DNA of 64,000 nt from NIOZ-UU35 sp964344175 (GTDB lineage: Bacteria; Chloroflexota; Anaerolineae; Anaerolineales; UBA11858): positions 8,168 through 72,167 of the forward strand of contig CAYFMI010000007.1 of NCBI GenBank assembly GCA_964344175.1, written 5' to 3'. Positions 8,345 through 16,221 of this stretch are shown here, one piece after another (positions within the stretch are counted from its first letter, which is position 1; every line of letters begins with the position of its first letter). The notes below the pieces were generated by a model that was not told the origin of the DNA, made no database searches, and saw only the letters and a list, made by a program, of their open reading frames with translations. The translations under genes and the position numbers were made by a program.

Positions 8345-9580
8345 ATGAGTGATGATAGCACCATTCGGGTAATCATTGTTGATGATGTGCGCGAAACTCG
8401 TGAAAACATCCGAAAGTTGCTGCAATTTGAAGGTGATATTGAAGTAGTTGGTGTTGCAACGACAGGACGGGAAGGTATTCAACTGGCCAGGGATTCATCG
8501 CCAGATGTTGTCCTGATGGATATTAATATGCCAGATATGGATGGCATTACCGCGACTGAAAGCATCCGCAAAGAACTTCCTCACATTCAAATTGTCATCT
8601 TATCTGTTCAGGGGGATCCTAATTACATGCGCCGCGCCATGCTCGCGGGGGCGCGCGATTTCCTTACCAAACCGCCAATGGTCGATGAGCTAATCGCCGC
8701 CATTCGCAGAGCTGGTCAGATGGCACATGAAGAGCGCCGGAAGGCTGAAGAGCGTTTCCCATTAGATGCGGGCAACGCGACCGCGCGAGGCGATTTTTCC
8801 CATCATACATCTACGTATGGAAAAGTTATCGTTGTTTACAGTCCCAAGGGCGGTGTTGGTTGCACCACGTTGACGACGAATTTAGCAGTTACTTTACATA
8901 ATCCCGAAACCCCGGTAGTTCTCTTGGACGGGAATATGCAATTTGGAGATCTGACAATTGTTCTGAATGAGCGTGGGAAAAACAGTGTGGTTGATCTGGC
9001 TCCCAGGGCCGACGAGTTAGATCCTGAAATTGTTGAAGATGTCCTCATCACCCATCGTTCCACTGGAATAAAAATCCTGTCAGCGCCTCCGCGCCCAGAG
9101 TACGCCGAAAATATTACCGGAGACCAATTTGGCAAGATTTTAGCGTATCTGCGGCGGTTGTACTCATATATCATTATCGATGCGGCATCTTACCTGTCCG
9201 ATGTTGTTTTGAGTGCACTAGATGCCAGTTCTATTGTTGTGTTAGTTGCTTCGCAAGATATTCCCTCAATCAATGATGCCCGGCTTTTCTTAGATTTATC
9301 TGATGTCATCGGTGTAGATCGCGAGCGAATACTCTTTATTCTCAATAAATTCGATAAGCGCATTGCTATCACCCAGGAAGCGATTAGCGAAAATTTGCGC
9401 CATGAGATCTCTTTGGTTGTGCCGGTAGATGAGCGCGCGGTTGTTCCCTCGGTGAATCGGGGTGTGCCCTTCATTTTGAACGACAAAAAACGCCCAGTCT
9501 CGCGAGCAATTTTAGATCTGGCAGAACTGATTCGCCAGCGATTAGCGCAGTTTGAGGTTGCACACGAATCGCAAAATTAA
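8345..9580 (+). CDS. cpaE: CpaE/TadZ-like protein: receiver domain fused to MinD-type ATPase
   Basis: 411 residues. Residues 5-125 form a receiver with a complete phosphorylation site: DD13-14, Asp59 in VVLMDINMPD, Ser87 in ILSVQG and Lys109. Residues about 160-400 form a MinD/ParA-like ATPase with the deviant Walker A KGGVGCTT (168-175). TadZ/CpaE proteins mark the site of pilus assembly. In many, the receiver-like domain has lost the phospho-Asp; here it looks functional, so pilus placement may respond directly to a kinase. The gene lies between cpaB and cpaF; the SD is GGAG. Confidence 0.9.
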   Translation: MSDDSTIRVIIVDDVRETRENIRKLLQFEGDIEVVGVATTGREGIQLARDSSPDVVLMDINMPDMDGITATESIRKELPHIQIVILSVQGDPNYMRRAMLAGARDFLTKPPMVDELIAAIRRAGQMAHEERRKAEERFPLDAGNATARGDFSHHTSTYGKVIVVYSPKGGVGCTTLTTNLAVTLHNPETPVVLLDGNMQFGDLTIVLNERGKNSVVDLAPRADELDPEIVEDVLITHRSTGIKILSAPPRPEYAENITGDQFGKILAYLRRLYSYIIIDAASYLSDVVLSALDASSIVVLVASQDIPSINDARLFLDLSDVIGVDRERILFILNKFDKRIAITQEAISENLRHEISLVVPVDERAVVPSVNRGVPFILNDKKRPVSRAILDLAELIRQRLAQFEVAHESQN

Positions 9581-9614
9581 ACGCATTATCTTTTGAGTTA
9601 CCAGGAAAATTGCT

Positions 9615-11003
9615 ATGTCTTTACTAAGACGAATTGAGCAAGGTCAAACTGGCGAGGGAGAGGGTGGCGGTCAAGGGCGGATGAAATCATTACAATCGCG
9701 CCGCGTTGCTCCTCCCGGCGCAGACGCACAACGCGATACGTACCTTGATTTGAAAACGCGCGTCCAAAATCGCTTGTTATCAGAACTGGATCCAACTACA
9801 GACGTCACCCAGATTGGCGTGGTGCGTGGTACGATACGCGACTTATTTGAGCAGGTTTTGGCCGAAGAAAATATCGTTTTGTCTCGTCAAGAGAAGCACC
9901 GTCTCTTCGAGCAGATCGCAGCTGAAATTCTGGGTTTTGGCCCATTGCAATCTTTGTTGGAGGAAGATGACATCACCGAAATTATGGTGAATGGCCCCAA
10001 GAATATCTACATCGAGAAACGCGGTCGGCTGAATCGGGTTCCACTCTCTTTTGAGAGTGATGAACACGTCATGCGCATTATCGAGCGCATCGTTGCTCCA
10101 CTTGGCCGCAGGGTAGATGAATCCAGCCCCTATGTGGATGCGCGTTTGCCTGATGGCTCGCGTGTTAATGCGGTGATCCCGCCTATCTCTTTGGTAGGCC
10201 CAACCCTGACGATTCGAAAATTCTCCAAAAACCCGATTACGATCGAACAATTGATTAAGTTTGGCAGCCTCTCGCCAGAGGCGTTGCAGTTTCTTAAGGC
10301 TTGTGTTGAGGCACGGCTGAATGTAATTATTTCTGGTGGCACTGGTTCTGGTAAAACGACGCTACTGAATATTCTTTCTCAATTTATCCCCTCAGATGAG
10401 CGCATTATCACCATTGAGAACGCAGCTGAATTGCAACTTCGTCAGGAGCATGTCGTCACACTTGAATCGCGCCCCCCGAATATTGAAGGGACAGGTGAAA
10501 TTACCATTCGTCAGCTTGTTGTCAACTCTTTGCGTATGCGCCCCGACCGGATTATTGTCGGTGAGATCCGTGATGAAGAGGCCCTGGACATGTTGCAGGC
10601 GATGAACACCGGCCATGATGGATCCATGACCACCGCTCACTCGAATAGCCCGCGCGATACCCTGGCCCGTATCGAAACAATGGCGTTGATGGCTGGTATG
10701 GAATTGCCCATACGAGCCATCCGTGAGCAAATTGCCTCCGCTATTGATTTGGTTGTACACCAGGAGCGCTTGCGGGATGGCACTCGTAAAGTTGTGAATG
10801 TCACCGAAATTAGCGGTATGGAAGGTGACGTGATCACGATGACCGATATTTTTGTGTTTGAGCAACGCGGGATTGAAGATGGTGATGTTATTGGCGAATT
10901 GCGCCCCACCGGCCTGAGACCAAAGGCAATCAGTCAGATTGAAGCTGCTGGTATTCACTTGCCCCCCTCGATATTTGGCGTTGGCGCTCGGCGTGGATAT
11001 TAG
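9615..11003 (+). CDS. cpaF: CpaF/TadA secretion ATPase of the Tad pilus
   Basis: 462 residues, the usual length for CpaF. The N-terminal helical region is followed by the N-terminal domain that contains DITEIMVNGP. The ATPase core has Walker A GGTGSGKTT (about residue 240), an Asp box and RPDRIIVGEIRDEEALDMLQ with Walker B, then the His box TGHDGSMTTAHSN. It is the hexameric motor that drives pilin polymerisation at the cytoplasmic face of the TadB/TadC platform. Flanked by cpaE and tadB in the canonical order. The first 40 residues are Gly/Gln/Arg-rich and likely disordered. Confidence 0.95.
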   Translation: MSLLRRIEQGQTGEGEGGGQGRMKSLQSRRVAPPGADAQRDTYLDLKTRVQNRLLSELDPTTDVTQIGVVRGTIRDLFEQVLAEENIVLSRQEKHRLFEQIAAEILGFGPLQSLLEEDDITEIMVNGPKNIYIEKRGRLNRVPLSFESDEHVMRIIERIVAPLGRRVDESSPYVDARLPDGSRVNAVIPPISLVGPTLTIRKFSKNPITIEQLIKFGSLSPEALQFLKACVEARLNVIISGGTGSGKTTLLNILSQFIPSDERIITIENAAELQLRQEHVVTLESRPPNIEGTGEITIRQLVVNSLRMRPDRIIVGEIRDEEALDMLQAMNTGHDGSMTTAHSNSPRDTLARIETMALMAGMELPIRAIREQIASAIDLVVHQERLRDGTRKVVNVTEISGMEGDVITMTDIFVFEQRGIEDGDVIGELRPTGLRPKAISQIEAAGIHLPPSIFGVGARRGY

Positions 11004-11034
11004 TGTAGTCGAGATAATTGGAGAGTAAAAGGAT

Positions 11035-11991
11035 ATGCCAGCTTTATTAATTGGCGGAGGAGTTCTTGTCGCGATCCTACTCATAGTGGGGATCGTTGTT
11101 ACGATGACCAGCGAGCAGTCGCTGGTGGAAGAACGCCTCGTTAATTATGTGGGGGAAGACTACCTCGATGAGGCTTCAGGCGATTCGAGTACCGCGCTCT
11201 CCGACTGGGTTAATGTACGGGTCGAGAAAACGCAATGGGGGGGCGGTGTAGCAAGCAACCTGGCTCAGGCTGATCTGAAATTAAAGCCGGGCGAATATTT
11301 TGCGCTGATTGTGATTGCTACAATCGGGGTGGGGTTCATCGCTTGGTTTTTTGGTGGGCAAAATATAGTCTCTGGAATGATTGGCGTAATCATTGGTTTC
11401 TTCTTGCCGCGTATCTACGTGAACCGACAAAAAAATAAGCGTCTCGAGACTTTCAACGATCAGCTTCCAGATATGCTAAGTCTCACTGTGAACGGATTAC
11501 GGGCAGGTTTTTCTACTGCCCAGGCCATGGAAGCAGTCAGCAAAGAAATGCCTGCACCACTTTCATCTGAATTTCGGCGCGTTGTGCAAGAAATGCAGCT
11601 TGGTATTTCAATGGAAAACGCCCTCGATAATCTCTTGCGGCGTATCCCCTCCGAAGACTTAGACCTCATCATTACGGCCATCAACGTGCAGCGCGAAGTG
11701 GGCGGCAACCTGGCAGAAATTCTTGATACCATCGCGCACACCATTCGCGAGCGTATACGCATCAAGGGCGAGATTCGAGTTTTGACTGCCCAGGTAATGT
11801 ATTCGGGCCGCTTCTTGGCTTTGTTGCCGATCATCCTGACGACGATTATCTGGTTTGGAAATCAAGAATATGTCTCATCGGTATTCCAGCCAGAGACGAT
11901 GTTGTGCGGAATTGCAATCTTTGGAGTAGCCGCAATTCTTGTTGGGCTGGGTTATTTCATCATGACGCGAATTGCTAAAATCGAGGTATAG
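11035..11991 (+). CDS. tadB: TadB-like type II secretion F-domain platform protein
   Basis: 318 residues. It has one N-terminal membrane segment (about residues 3-24), a cytoplasmic stretch, two closely spaced segments (about 83-122), the T2SSF cytoplasmic domain (about 140-265, with LPDMLSLTVNGLRAGFSTAQAM and INVQREVGGNLAEIL seen in pieces) and two C-terminal segments. It forms the inner-membrane platform with TadC and is moved by CpaF. The gene starts after an AGGAT site 31 bp past cpaF. Confidence 0.92.
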   Translation: MPALLIGGGVLVAILLIVGIVVTMTSEQSLVEERLVNYVGEDYLDEASGDSSTALSDWVNVRVEKTQWGGGVASNLAQADLKLKPGEYFALIVIATIGVGFIAWFFGGQNIVSGMIGVIIGFFLPRIYVNRQKNKRLETFNDQLPDMLSLTVNGLRAGFSTAQAMEAVSKEMPAPLSSEFRRVVQEMQLGISMENALDNLLRRIPSEDLDLIITAINVQREVGGNLAEILDTIAHTIRERIRIKGEIRVLTAQVMYSGRFLALLPIILTTIIWFGNQEYVSSVFQPETMLCGIAIFGVAAILVGLGYFIMTRIAKIEV

Positions 11992-12056
11992 AAATCACTC
12001 GATTCGTTTAGTAGCCTAGCTGTGTAAACGAATGTTGGAAGACGTATAAAACTATC

Positions 12057-13013
12057 ATGAATATCACATTTCTTGGCATTATCATCATTGGCATTATCGT
12101 TGTTGGGGCGATTGTTTTAGTTATTGTCGGGCTGAGAGATCGTGGAGACCGCGAGGATCCGCTGCAGGAGCGTCTGACTGAGTTTGTAAATCGTGGTGAG
12201 CTTGCAAGCCTCGAAGAAATCGAGATGTCTCAACCGCTTTCCGATCGTGTGCTTTTCCCTATGGCACGCCGATTTGGAGAGATTGCTCTACGCTTTACAC
12301 CACAAAATGCCCTGGATGAAACGGCCCGAAAAATTGAGTTGGCCGGAAGCCCTCGGGGCTTAGAACCTACAATCTTTTGGGCAGCTCGCTTCGGTGTCTC
12401 GATTGGCTTGGCCGTATTCTTAATGTTCATATTCACCGTAGGCTCAATCGATTGGTCCTGGGGGCGGAAATTATTGGTTGTGGGCCTCTTTACATTATTG
12501 GGTTTCTACGTCCCGGAACTTTTGCTCAATAGTCGTATTCGGCGGAGGCAAGATGGTGTTCGTAAAGCCCTTCCCGATGCTTTGGATTTGCTGACGATCT
12601 GCGTTGAAGCTGGTCTTGGTTTTGATGGAGCGATGGCAAAAGTCAACGAAAAATGGGAGAACGAACTCTCATTGGCTTTCGGACGGGTGTTGCGAGAAAT
12701 TCAATTGGGAAAGTTGCGTCGTGATGCCTTGCGAGATATGTCTGAGCGAATCGACATTTCTGAAATGACCAGTTTTGTGGCTGCGATTATCCAAAGCGAA
12801 CAACTAGGCGTCAGTATGGCGAAGGTCTTGCGGATTCAGGCCGATCAAATGCGCATCAGACGCCGCCAGGCTGCCGAAGAAAAAGCCCAACAAGCCCCCA
12901 TTAAAATGCTCTTCCCAATGGGCTTGTTGATCTTTCCGTCTTTGTTGATTATTTTGTTAGGGCCTGCGGCAGTGCAGTTAATGCAATCTGCCCTGGGCGG
13001 CTTATTCTTTTAG
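12057..13013 (+). CDS. tadC: TadC-like type II secretion F-domain platform protein
   Basis: 318 residues. It has an N-terminal membrane helix, a pair of helices near 118-165, the T2SSF domain (about 175-300, with LPDALDLLTICVEAGLGFD and the IIQSEQLGVSMAKVLR repeat-type motif) and a final helix pair. It is the second platform subunit of the Tad machine. It is the last pilus gene in the window: no prepilin peptidase, TadE-type minor pilins or secretin gene follow, so these must lie elsewhere or be absent. Confidence 0.92.
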   Translation: MNITFLGIIIIGIIVVGAIVLVIVGLRDRGDREDPLQERLTEFVNRGELASLEEIEMSQPLSDRVLFPMARRFGEIALRFTPQNALDETARKIELAGSPRGLEPTIFWAARFGVSIGLAVFLMFIFTVGSIDWSWGRKLLVVGLFTLLGFYVPELLLNSRIRRRQDGVRKALPDALDLLTICVEAGLGFDGAMAKVNEKWENELSLAFGRVLREIQLGKLRRDALRDMSERIDISEMTSFVAAIIQSEQLGVSMAKVLRIQADQMRIRRRQAAEEKAQQAPIKMLFPMGLLIFPSLLIILLGPAAVQLMQSALGGLFF

Positions 13014-13044
13014 CGATTCAACAACATTGTTGAGGAGTCCATTG

Positions 13045-13755
13045 GTGCGATATACATTGTATCGATGGAGTTGGACAGCATTAGATTGGGTATTCCCTCC
13101 CACCTGTGGTGGTTGTAATCACCCGGGTATTCGCTGGTGTCCTGATTGTCAGCAGAACATTTCTCTCGTTGAGCCACCCATCTGTGAACTTTGTGGACAG
13201 CACAACCCTGGGGGTGTAATTTGTTCTCGGTGTCAGGTTTCTCATCCTAAAACAACCCAGGTTCGATCATGGGCTATTTTTGATGGCCCACTGCGTAATG
13301 CCCTCCACCGTGTGAAATATCACCGTGATCTGGCTTTGGGGGCTGTATTTGCCGAACAATTGGCCGATTATCTTGTTATATTAGCATGGGAATTGGATTT
13401 AGTCATGCCTGTCCCGTTAAGTAGGGAAAGAATGCGACAACGAGGGTATAATCAGGCTGCCCTGATTGCCAAACCGCTGGCCCTGAAATTGCAATTAGCG
13501 TATCGGCCTCAGGCTTTGCGGCGTGGCAAAGACACCCGCTCTCAGGTTGGGCTAACATGGGCTCAGCGGCGCCAGAATGTAAAAAACGCTTTCGATGCGT
13601 CCTCAAGACTGGTTCGTGACAGGGCAGTTCTGGTTGTGGATGATGTAGCCACAAGCGGATCGACCCTGGATGCCTGTGCTGGCGCGCTTAGAAACGCAGG
13701 TGCACGTGACGTTTTTGGCCTGACATTGGCTCGTGCTGTACTATCAGCAAATTAA
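13045..13755 (+). CDS. comF: ComF-family phosphoribosyltransferase-like protein
   Basis: About 236 residues. The N-terminus has two zinc-binding Cys pairs (CGGC, CPDC, then CELC and CSRC within residues about 20-70). The C-terminal half is a type I PRTase fold with the PRPP-binding motif VLVVDDVATSGSTL (near residue 200) and the RGYNQA motif typical of ComFC. ComF proteins assist DNA uptake in competent bacteria, though in non-competent species the role is unclear. The GTG at 13045 is preferred because GAGGAG (13032-13037) lies 7 nt before it; an in-frame TTG at 13042 is possible. Its position behind a type IV pilus locus may be meaningful. Confidence 0.85.
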   Translation: MRYTLYRWSWTALDWVFPPTCGGCNHPGIRWCPDCQQNISLVEPPICELCGQHNPGGVICSRCQVSHPKTTQVRSWAIFDGPLRNALHRVKYHRDLALGAVFAEQLADYLVILAWELDLVMPVPLSRERMRQRGYNQAALIAKPLALKLQLAYRPQALRRGKDTRSQVGLTWAQRRQNVKNAFDASSRLVRDRAVLVVDDVATSGSTLDACAGALRNAGARDVFGLTLARAVLSAN

Positions 13756-13786
13756 CCGAATTACTTTATTGAAATGGAGGCGAAGC

Positions 13787-14350
13787 ATGGCTCTTGAAGT
13801 AAGTTTATTTACACGTGATCTTAAAGCGGATGAACGCTTGCAGGAATATGTTGAAGCGAAGGTTTCGAAATTAGATCGGTATATCTCAAATATCAGCGAA
13901 GCGCGCGTTGATCTGGCCTATGTAAAATCAGCCCGCGATGCAAATGATCGCTACGTGGCGCAGATCACCATCCGCGGCAAAGGTTTTATCTTACGCGCTG
14001 AAGAGCGTTCAGATGATATATTTTCTGCTATCGATATGGCATTGCCAAAAATCCAGCGTCGAATCAAGCGCTATAAGGGTAAACATTACCAACAGCGCGG
14101 AGATGGACTGTCGGCTGCCGATGTGGCTGAAGAAATTATTGGGGAAGAAAACCTTATTGAAGGGCCAGAAGTTGTCCGCCGCAAGCATTTCATCCTCAGC
14201 CCTATGGATGAGCTGGAGGCTGTTGAGCAAATGGAGTTGTTAGGGCATGAAAACTTCTTCATTTTCTTGAACGCAAACTCAGGCCAAATCAATGTGTTGT
14301 ACAAACGTCGGGATGGAAAGTACGGTGTTATTGAACCCGAATTAGCCTAA
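13787..14350 (+). CDS. hpf: Long-form ribosome hibernation promoting factor
   Basis: 187 residues. The N-terminal HPF/RaiA domain (about 1-105, starting MALEVSLFTRDLKADERL) binds the small subunit. A linker follows, and then the C-terminal dimerisation domain (about 128-187, with MDELEAVEQMELLGHENFFIFLNA) that lets long HPF join 70S particles into 100S dimers. The ATG is set by GGAGG (13776-13780) at good spacing. The gene follows comF by 31 bp and is closed by a strong terminator. Confidence 0.94.
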   Translation: MALEVSLFTRDLKADERLQEYVEAKVSKLDRYISNISEARVDLAYVKSARDANDRYVAQITIRGKGFILRAEERSDDIFSAIDMALPKIQRRIKRYKGKHYQQRGDGLSAADVAEEIIGEENLIEGPEVVRRKHFILSPMDELEAVEQMELLGHENFFIFLNANSGQINVLYKRRDGKYGVIEPELA

Positions 14351-14355
14351 GTAAA

Positions 14356-14388
14356 AAAAGCGGAGGGCAGGCGCCCTCCGCTTTTGAT
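14356..14388. terminator. Bidirectional terminator after hpf
   Basis: A perfect 13-bp stem AAAAGCGGAGGGC / GCCCTCCGCTTTT (14356-14368 and 14373-14385) with a 4-nt loop. The A-run on one side and the T-run on the other let it serve both hpf (+) and the small gene ending at 14405 (-). Confidence 0.92.
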
Positions 14389-14404
14389 TTTAGTTGTGCG
14401 TGTT

Positions 14405-14608
14405 TTAGGAATCTTCGACGATGCTACAAGTGGCATGCAAGTAGAAGAATTCACCACGAGGAGGTATGAGTTCGAAAATCTCTACCACTTTTATGTCCAG
14501 ATTCCCTACAGAAATTGTATCACCAACCCTGGGTTGATGTTCCAGGTTGATAATCCCCCCTGGATGATCGCTATCTGTTACAACGTAGCTGACTTTATAG
14601 ATCGCCAT
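14405..14608 (-). CDS. Small conserved-looking protein of unknown function
   Basis: 67 residues, starting MAIYKVSYVVTDSDHPGGII. It looks like an all-beta protein and has no signal peptide or membrane segment. I do not recognise the family. Reasons to accept it: it starts 7 bp after the stop of the cyclic-nucleotide-binding gene on the same strand, ends just before a bidirectional terminator, and has a compact soluble composition. It may act with its neighbour in sensing. Confidence 0.65.
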   Translation of the reverse strand: MAIYKVSYVVTDSDHPGGIINLEHQPRVGDTISVGNLDIKVVEIFELIPPRGEFFYLHATCSIVEDS

Positions 14609-14615
14609 AATCTTC

Positions 14616-15059
14616 TCAATTACTCTTGATTAGATTGAGATGCCGTAGTTTGAAAGACAAGTCGGCGGCCAAGTTGCGCATAACAATATAGCCGACATTC
14701 GTGTTGCGCTCACACAAAGTCTGAAAATCACTATTCTGGATCACCTGCACATCCGTCCTATCTTGCAGAGCGCGCACGGTTGCAGAGCGCATACCTTGAT
14801 CGATCAGAGCCATCTCGCCAATGATCTGACCGGCGCCCAAATGTACGAGCGTGCGCGGCGTTGGTAAATTGGCGCCAACTACGACCTCCACACTCCCGTT
14901 CGAAATGATATAGAATTCTTCCCCGGGTTCGCCTTCTCTAACAAGTTCCTCCCCCTGGTTTAACTGGCGTGACCGGCATAAAGCCACTATAGCTTCGAGT
15001 TCGGTGTCAGATAGCCCCTTGAATAGTTCGACATCGCGAATTATTTCCAGTAAATCCAT
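14616..15059 (-). CDS. Cyclic-nucleotide-binding domain protein
   Basis: 147 residues, essentially a single cNMP-binding beta roll flanked by helices. The phosphate-binding cassette is GEMALIDQGMRSATVRA (about residues 85-101), close to the FGEMALLxxxPRSAxV pattern of functional cNMP binders. There is no DNA-binding helix-turn-helix, so it is not a CRP-type transcription factor. It probably serves as a stand-alone sensor or adaptor, co-transcribed with the 67-residue protein downstream. The SD-like GGAGGAAC before the ATG supports the start. Confidence 0.85.
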   Translation of the reverse strand: MDLLEIIRDVELFKGLSDTELEAIVALCRSRQLNQGEELVREGEPGEEFYIISNGSVEVVVGANLPTPRTLVHLGAGQIIGEMALIDQGMRSATVRALQDRTDVQVIQNSDFQTLCERNTNVGYIVMRNLAADLSFKLRHLNLIKSN

Positions 15060-15139
15060 CGTTCCTCCAATGACAATGTTGAAGCTAGTCTATTTTAGCT
15101 TGCTTTAGAGTGATTTGCAACCTTGGGTTTAGTGGTGCG

Positions 15140-15279
15140 CAGGGCTTTCTTAAAGTCGAAACGAAAAGCGCTTTTACCGCTGAGAGCGCAAAGAACGCAG
15201 AGAAAAATTTAAAAAACTCAGCGAACCCGGCGTTCTCTGCGGTAAATTTCTGGTATAGCACAAATTTAAGAAAGCCGTG
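15140..15279 (+). mobile_element. 140-bp MITE-like element, copy 2
   Basis: Identical base for base to 6889-7028 and in the same orientation. It is flanked by TAGTGGTGCG (15130-15139) and TAGTGGTTGCG (15280-15290), a roughly 10-bp target duplication with one extra T. It lies between the promoter region of the cyclic-nucleotide-binding gene and the end of lgt. Confidence 0.82.
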
Positions 15280-15317
15280 TAGTGGTTGCGCAAGTCGTTC
15301 GGTAGCAAGGTTTGTCG

Positions 15318-16199
15318 CTATTTCTTGCGCCGCCGTTTAGGTAGTTTGTAGGATTCTGGGCCAGGCGGCAAGAAGGGGAGTTTGATAATCTCATAACGCA
15401 ACAGCAGCCAAATAAAGCCGGTTACTGCCATCAGGGCATAGATCAGCCGCGACCAACTTAAGTCTGTGCCGGGGATGCGCGGCTGATCGGGGCGAAAACT
15501 CTCTATAAACACGCGCCCCACACCGGCCAGCAACAGCCAACTCGCAAAAGCTGCCCCAGGTTTAAATTTGTCCTTGAATTTGCGCGCCAGCCACATAATC
15601 AATCCCGCTGCCAAAAAATTCCATAACATTTCATAAGCGAAAGTGGGATGGAAGCGAGTACTTTCTTCAGGATAAAGTGCCAGATCGTTCCAGGGGGGTA
15701 AGCGGTGCAGGCTATCAATCGAAATGCCCCAGGGTAAATCGGTGGGATGGCCGTATAACTCCTGGTTAATGAAGTTGGCCGGACGTGCAACGGCCTGACC
15801 AATGAGCAGAGCTGGCGCAACCGAATCGAGCATCATTAGTAAATCGATGCGTTTGCGGCGGGTGTAAAAATAGGCCGCACCCAGACCGAAAATGACTGCC
15901 CCAAAAATATGCAAACCGCCCTCGGTAATGCGGAAGATGCGGCCAGGATCGGTAACAAACGACTGCCCGCCACCCAAAATGTCGTTAACGACATACCATA
16001 AGCGTGCCCCAATGATGGCCGAGGGCAGCACCCACAATAACGAGTCCCAAACATAGTCTGCTTTACCGCCTCGCCGAACGATCTCCTTTTCGGCAACCCA
16101 GCCGCCAACCATCACGCCGATGGCAATCAGTAAGCCGTACCAGCGAAAGTCGAGTTGTAAGCCCCCTAGCTTGAGTGAAAAAATAATTGGGTCGATCAT
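15318..16199 (-). CDS. lgt: Prolipoprotein diacylglyceryl transferase
   Basis: 293 residues, starting MIDPIIFSLKLGGLQLDFRWYG; polytopic. It transfers diacylglycerol from phosphatidylglycerol to the lipobox Cys of prolipoproteins, and at least four such lipoproteins are encoded in this window. Conserved Lgt features include RWYGLLIAIG near the N-terminus, the H-G-G-L-x-I-[FY] region seen as TEGGLHIFGAVIFG, and RPANFINQELYG (about residues 143-154). The C-terminus is basic (PKRRRKK). An upstream in-frame extension is rejected because it would run into the sulfatase gene; AGGAG lies just before this ATG. Confidence 0.95.
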   Translation of the reverse strand: MIDPIIFSLKLGGLQLDFRWYGLLIAIGVMVGGWVAEKEIVRRGGKADYVWDSLLWVLPSAIIGARLWYVVNDILGGGQSFVTDPGRIFRITEGGLHIFGAVIFGLGAAYFYTRRKRIDLLMMLDSVAPALLIGQAVARPANFINQELYGHPTDLPWGISIDSLHRLPPWNDLALYPEESTRFHPTFAYEMLWNFLAAGLIMWLARKFKDKFKPGAAFASWLLLAGVGRVFIESFRPDQPRIPGTDLSWSRLIYALMAVTGFIWLLLRYEIIKLPFLPPGPESYKLPKRRRKK

Positions 16200-16221
16200 G
16201 GAAATCTCCTGTGTCAGGCCG

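Noticed and set aside
15110..15340. A 76-codon plus-strand frame before lgt
   Set aside because: It consists almost entirely of the second copy of the miniature element and runs into the end of lgt on the other strand; no family resemblance or start signal.
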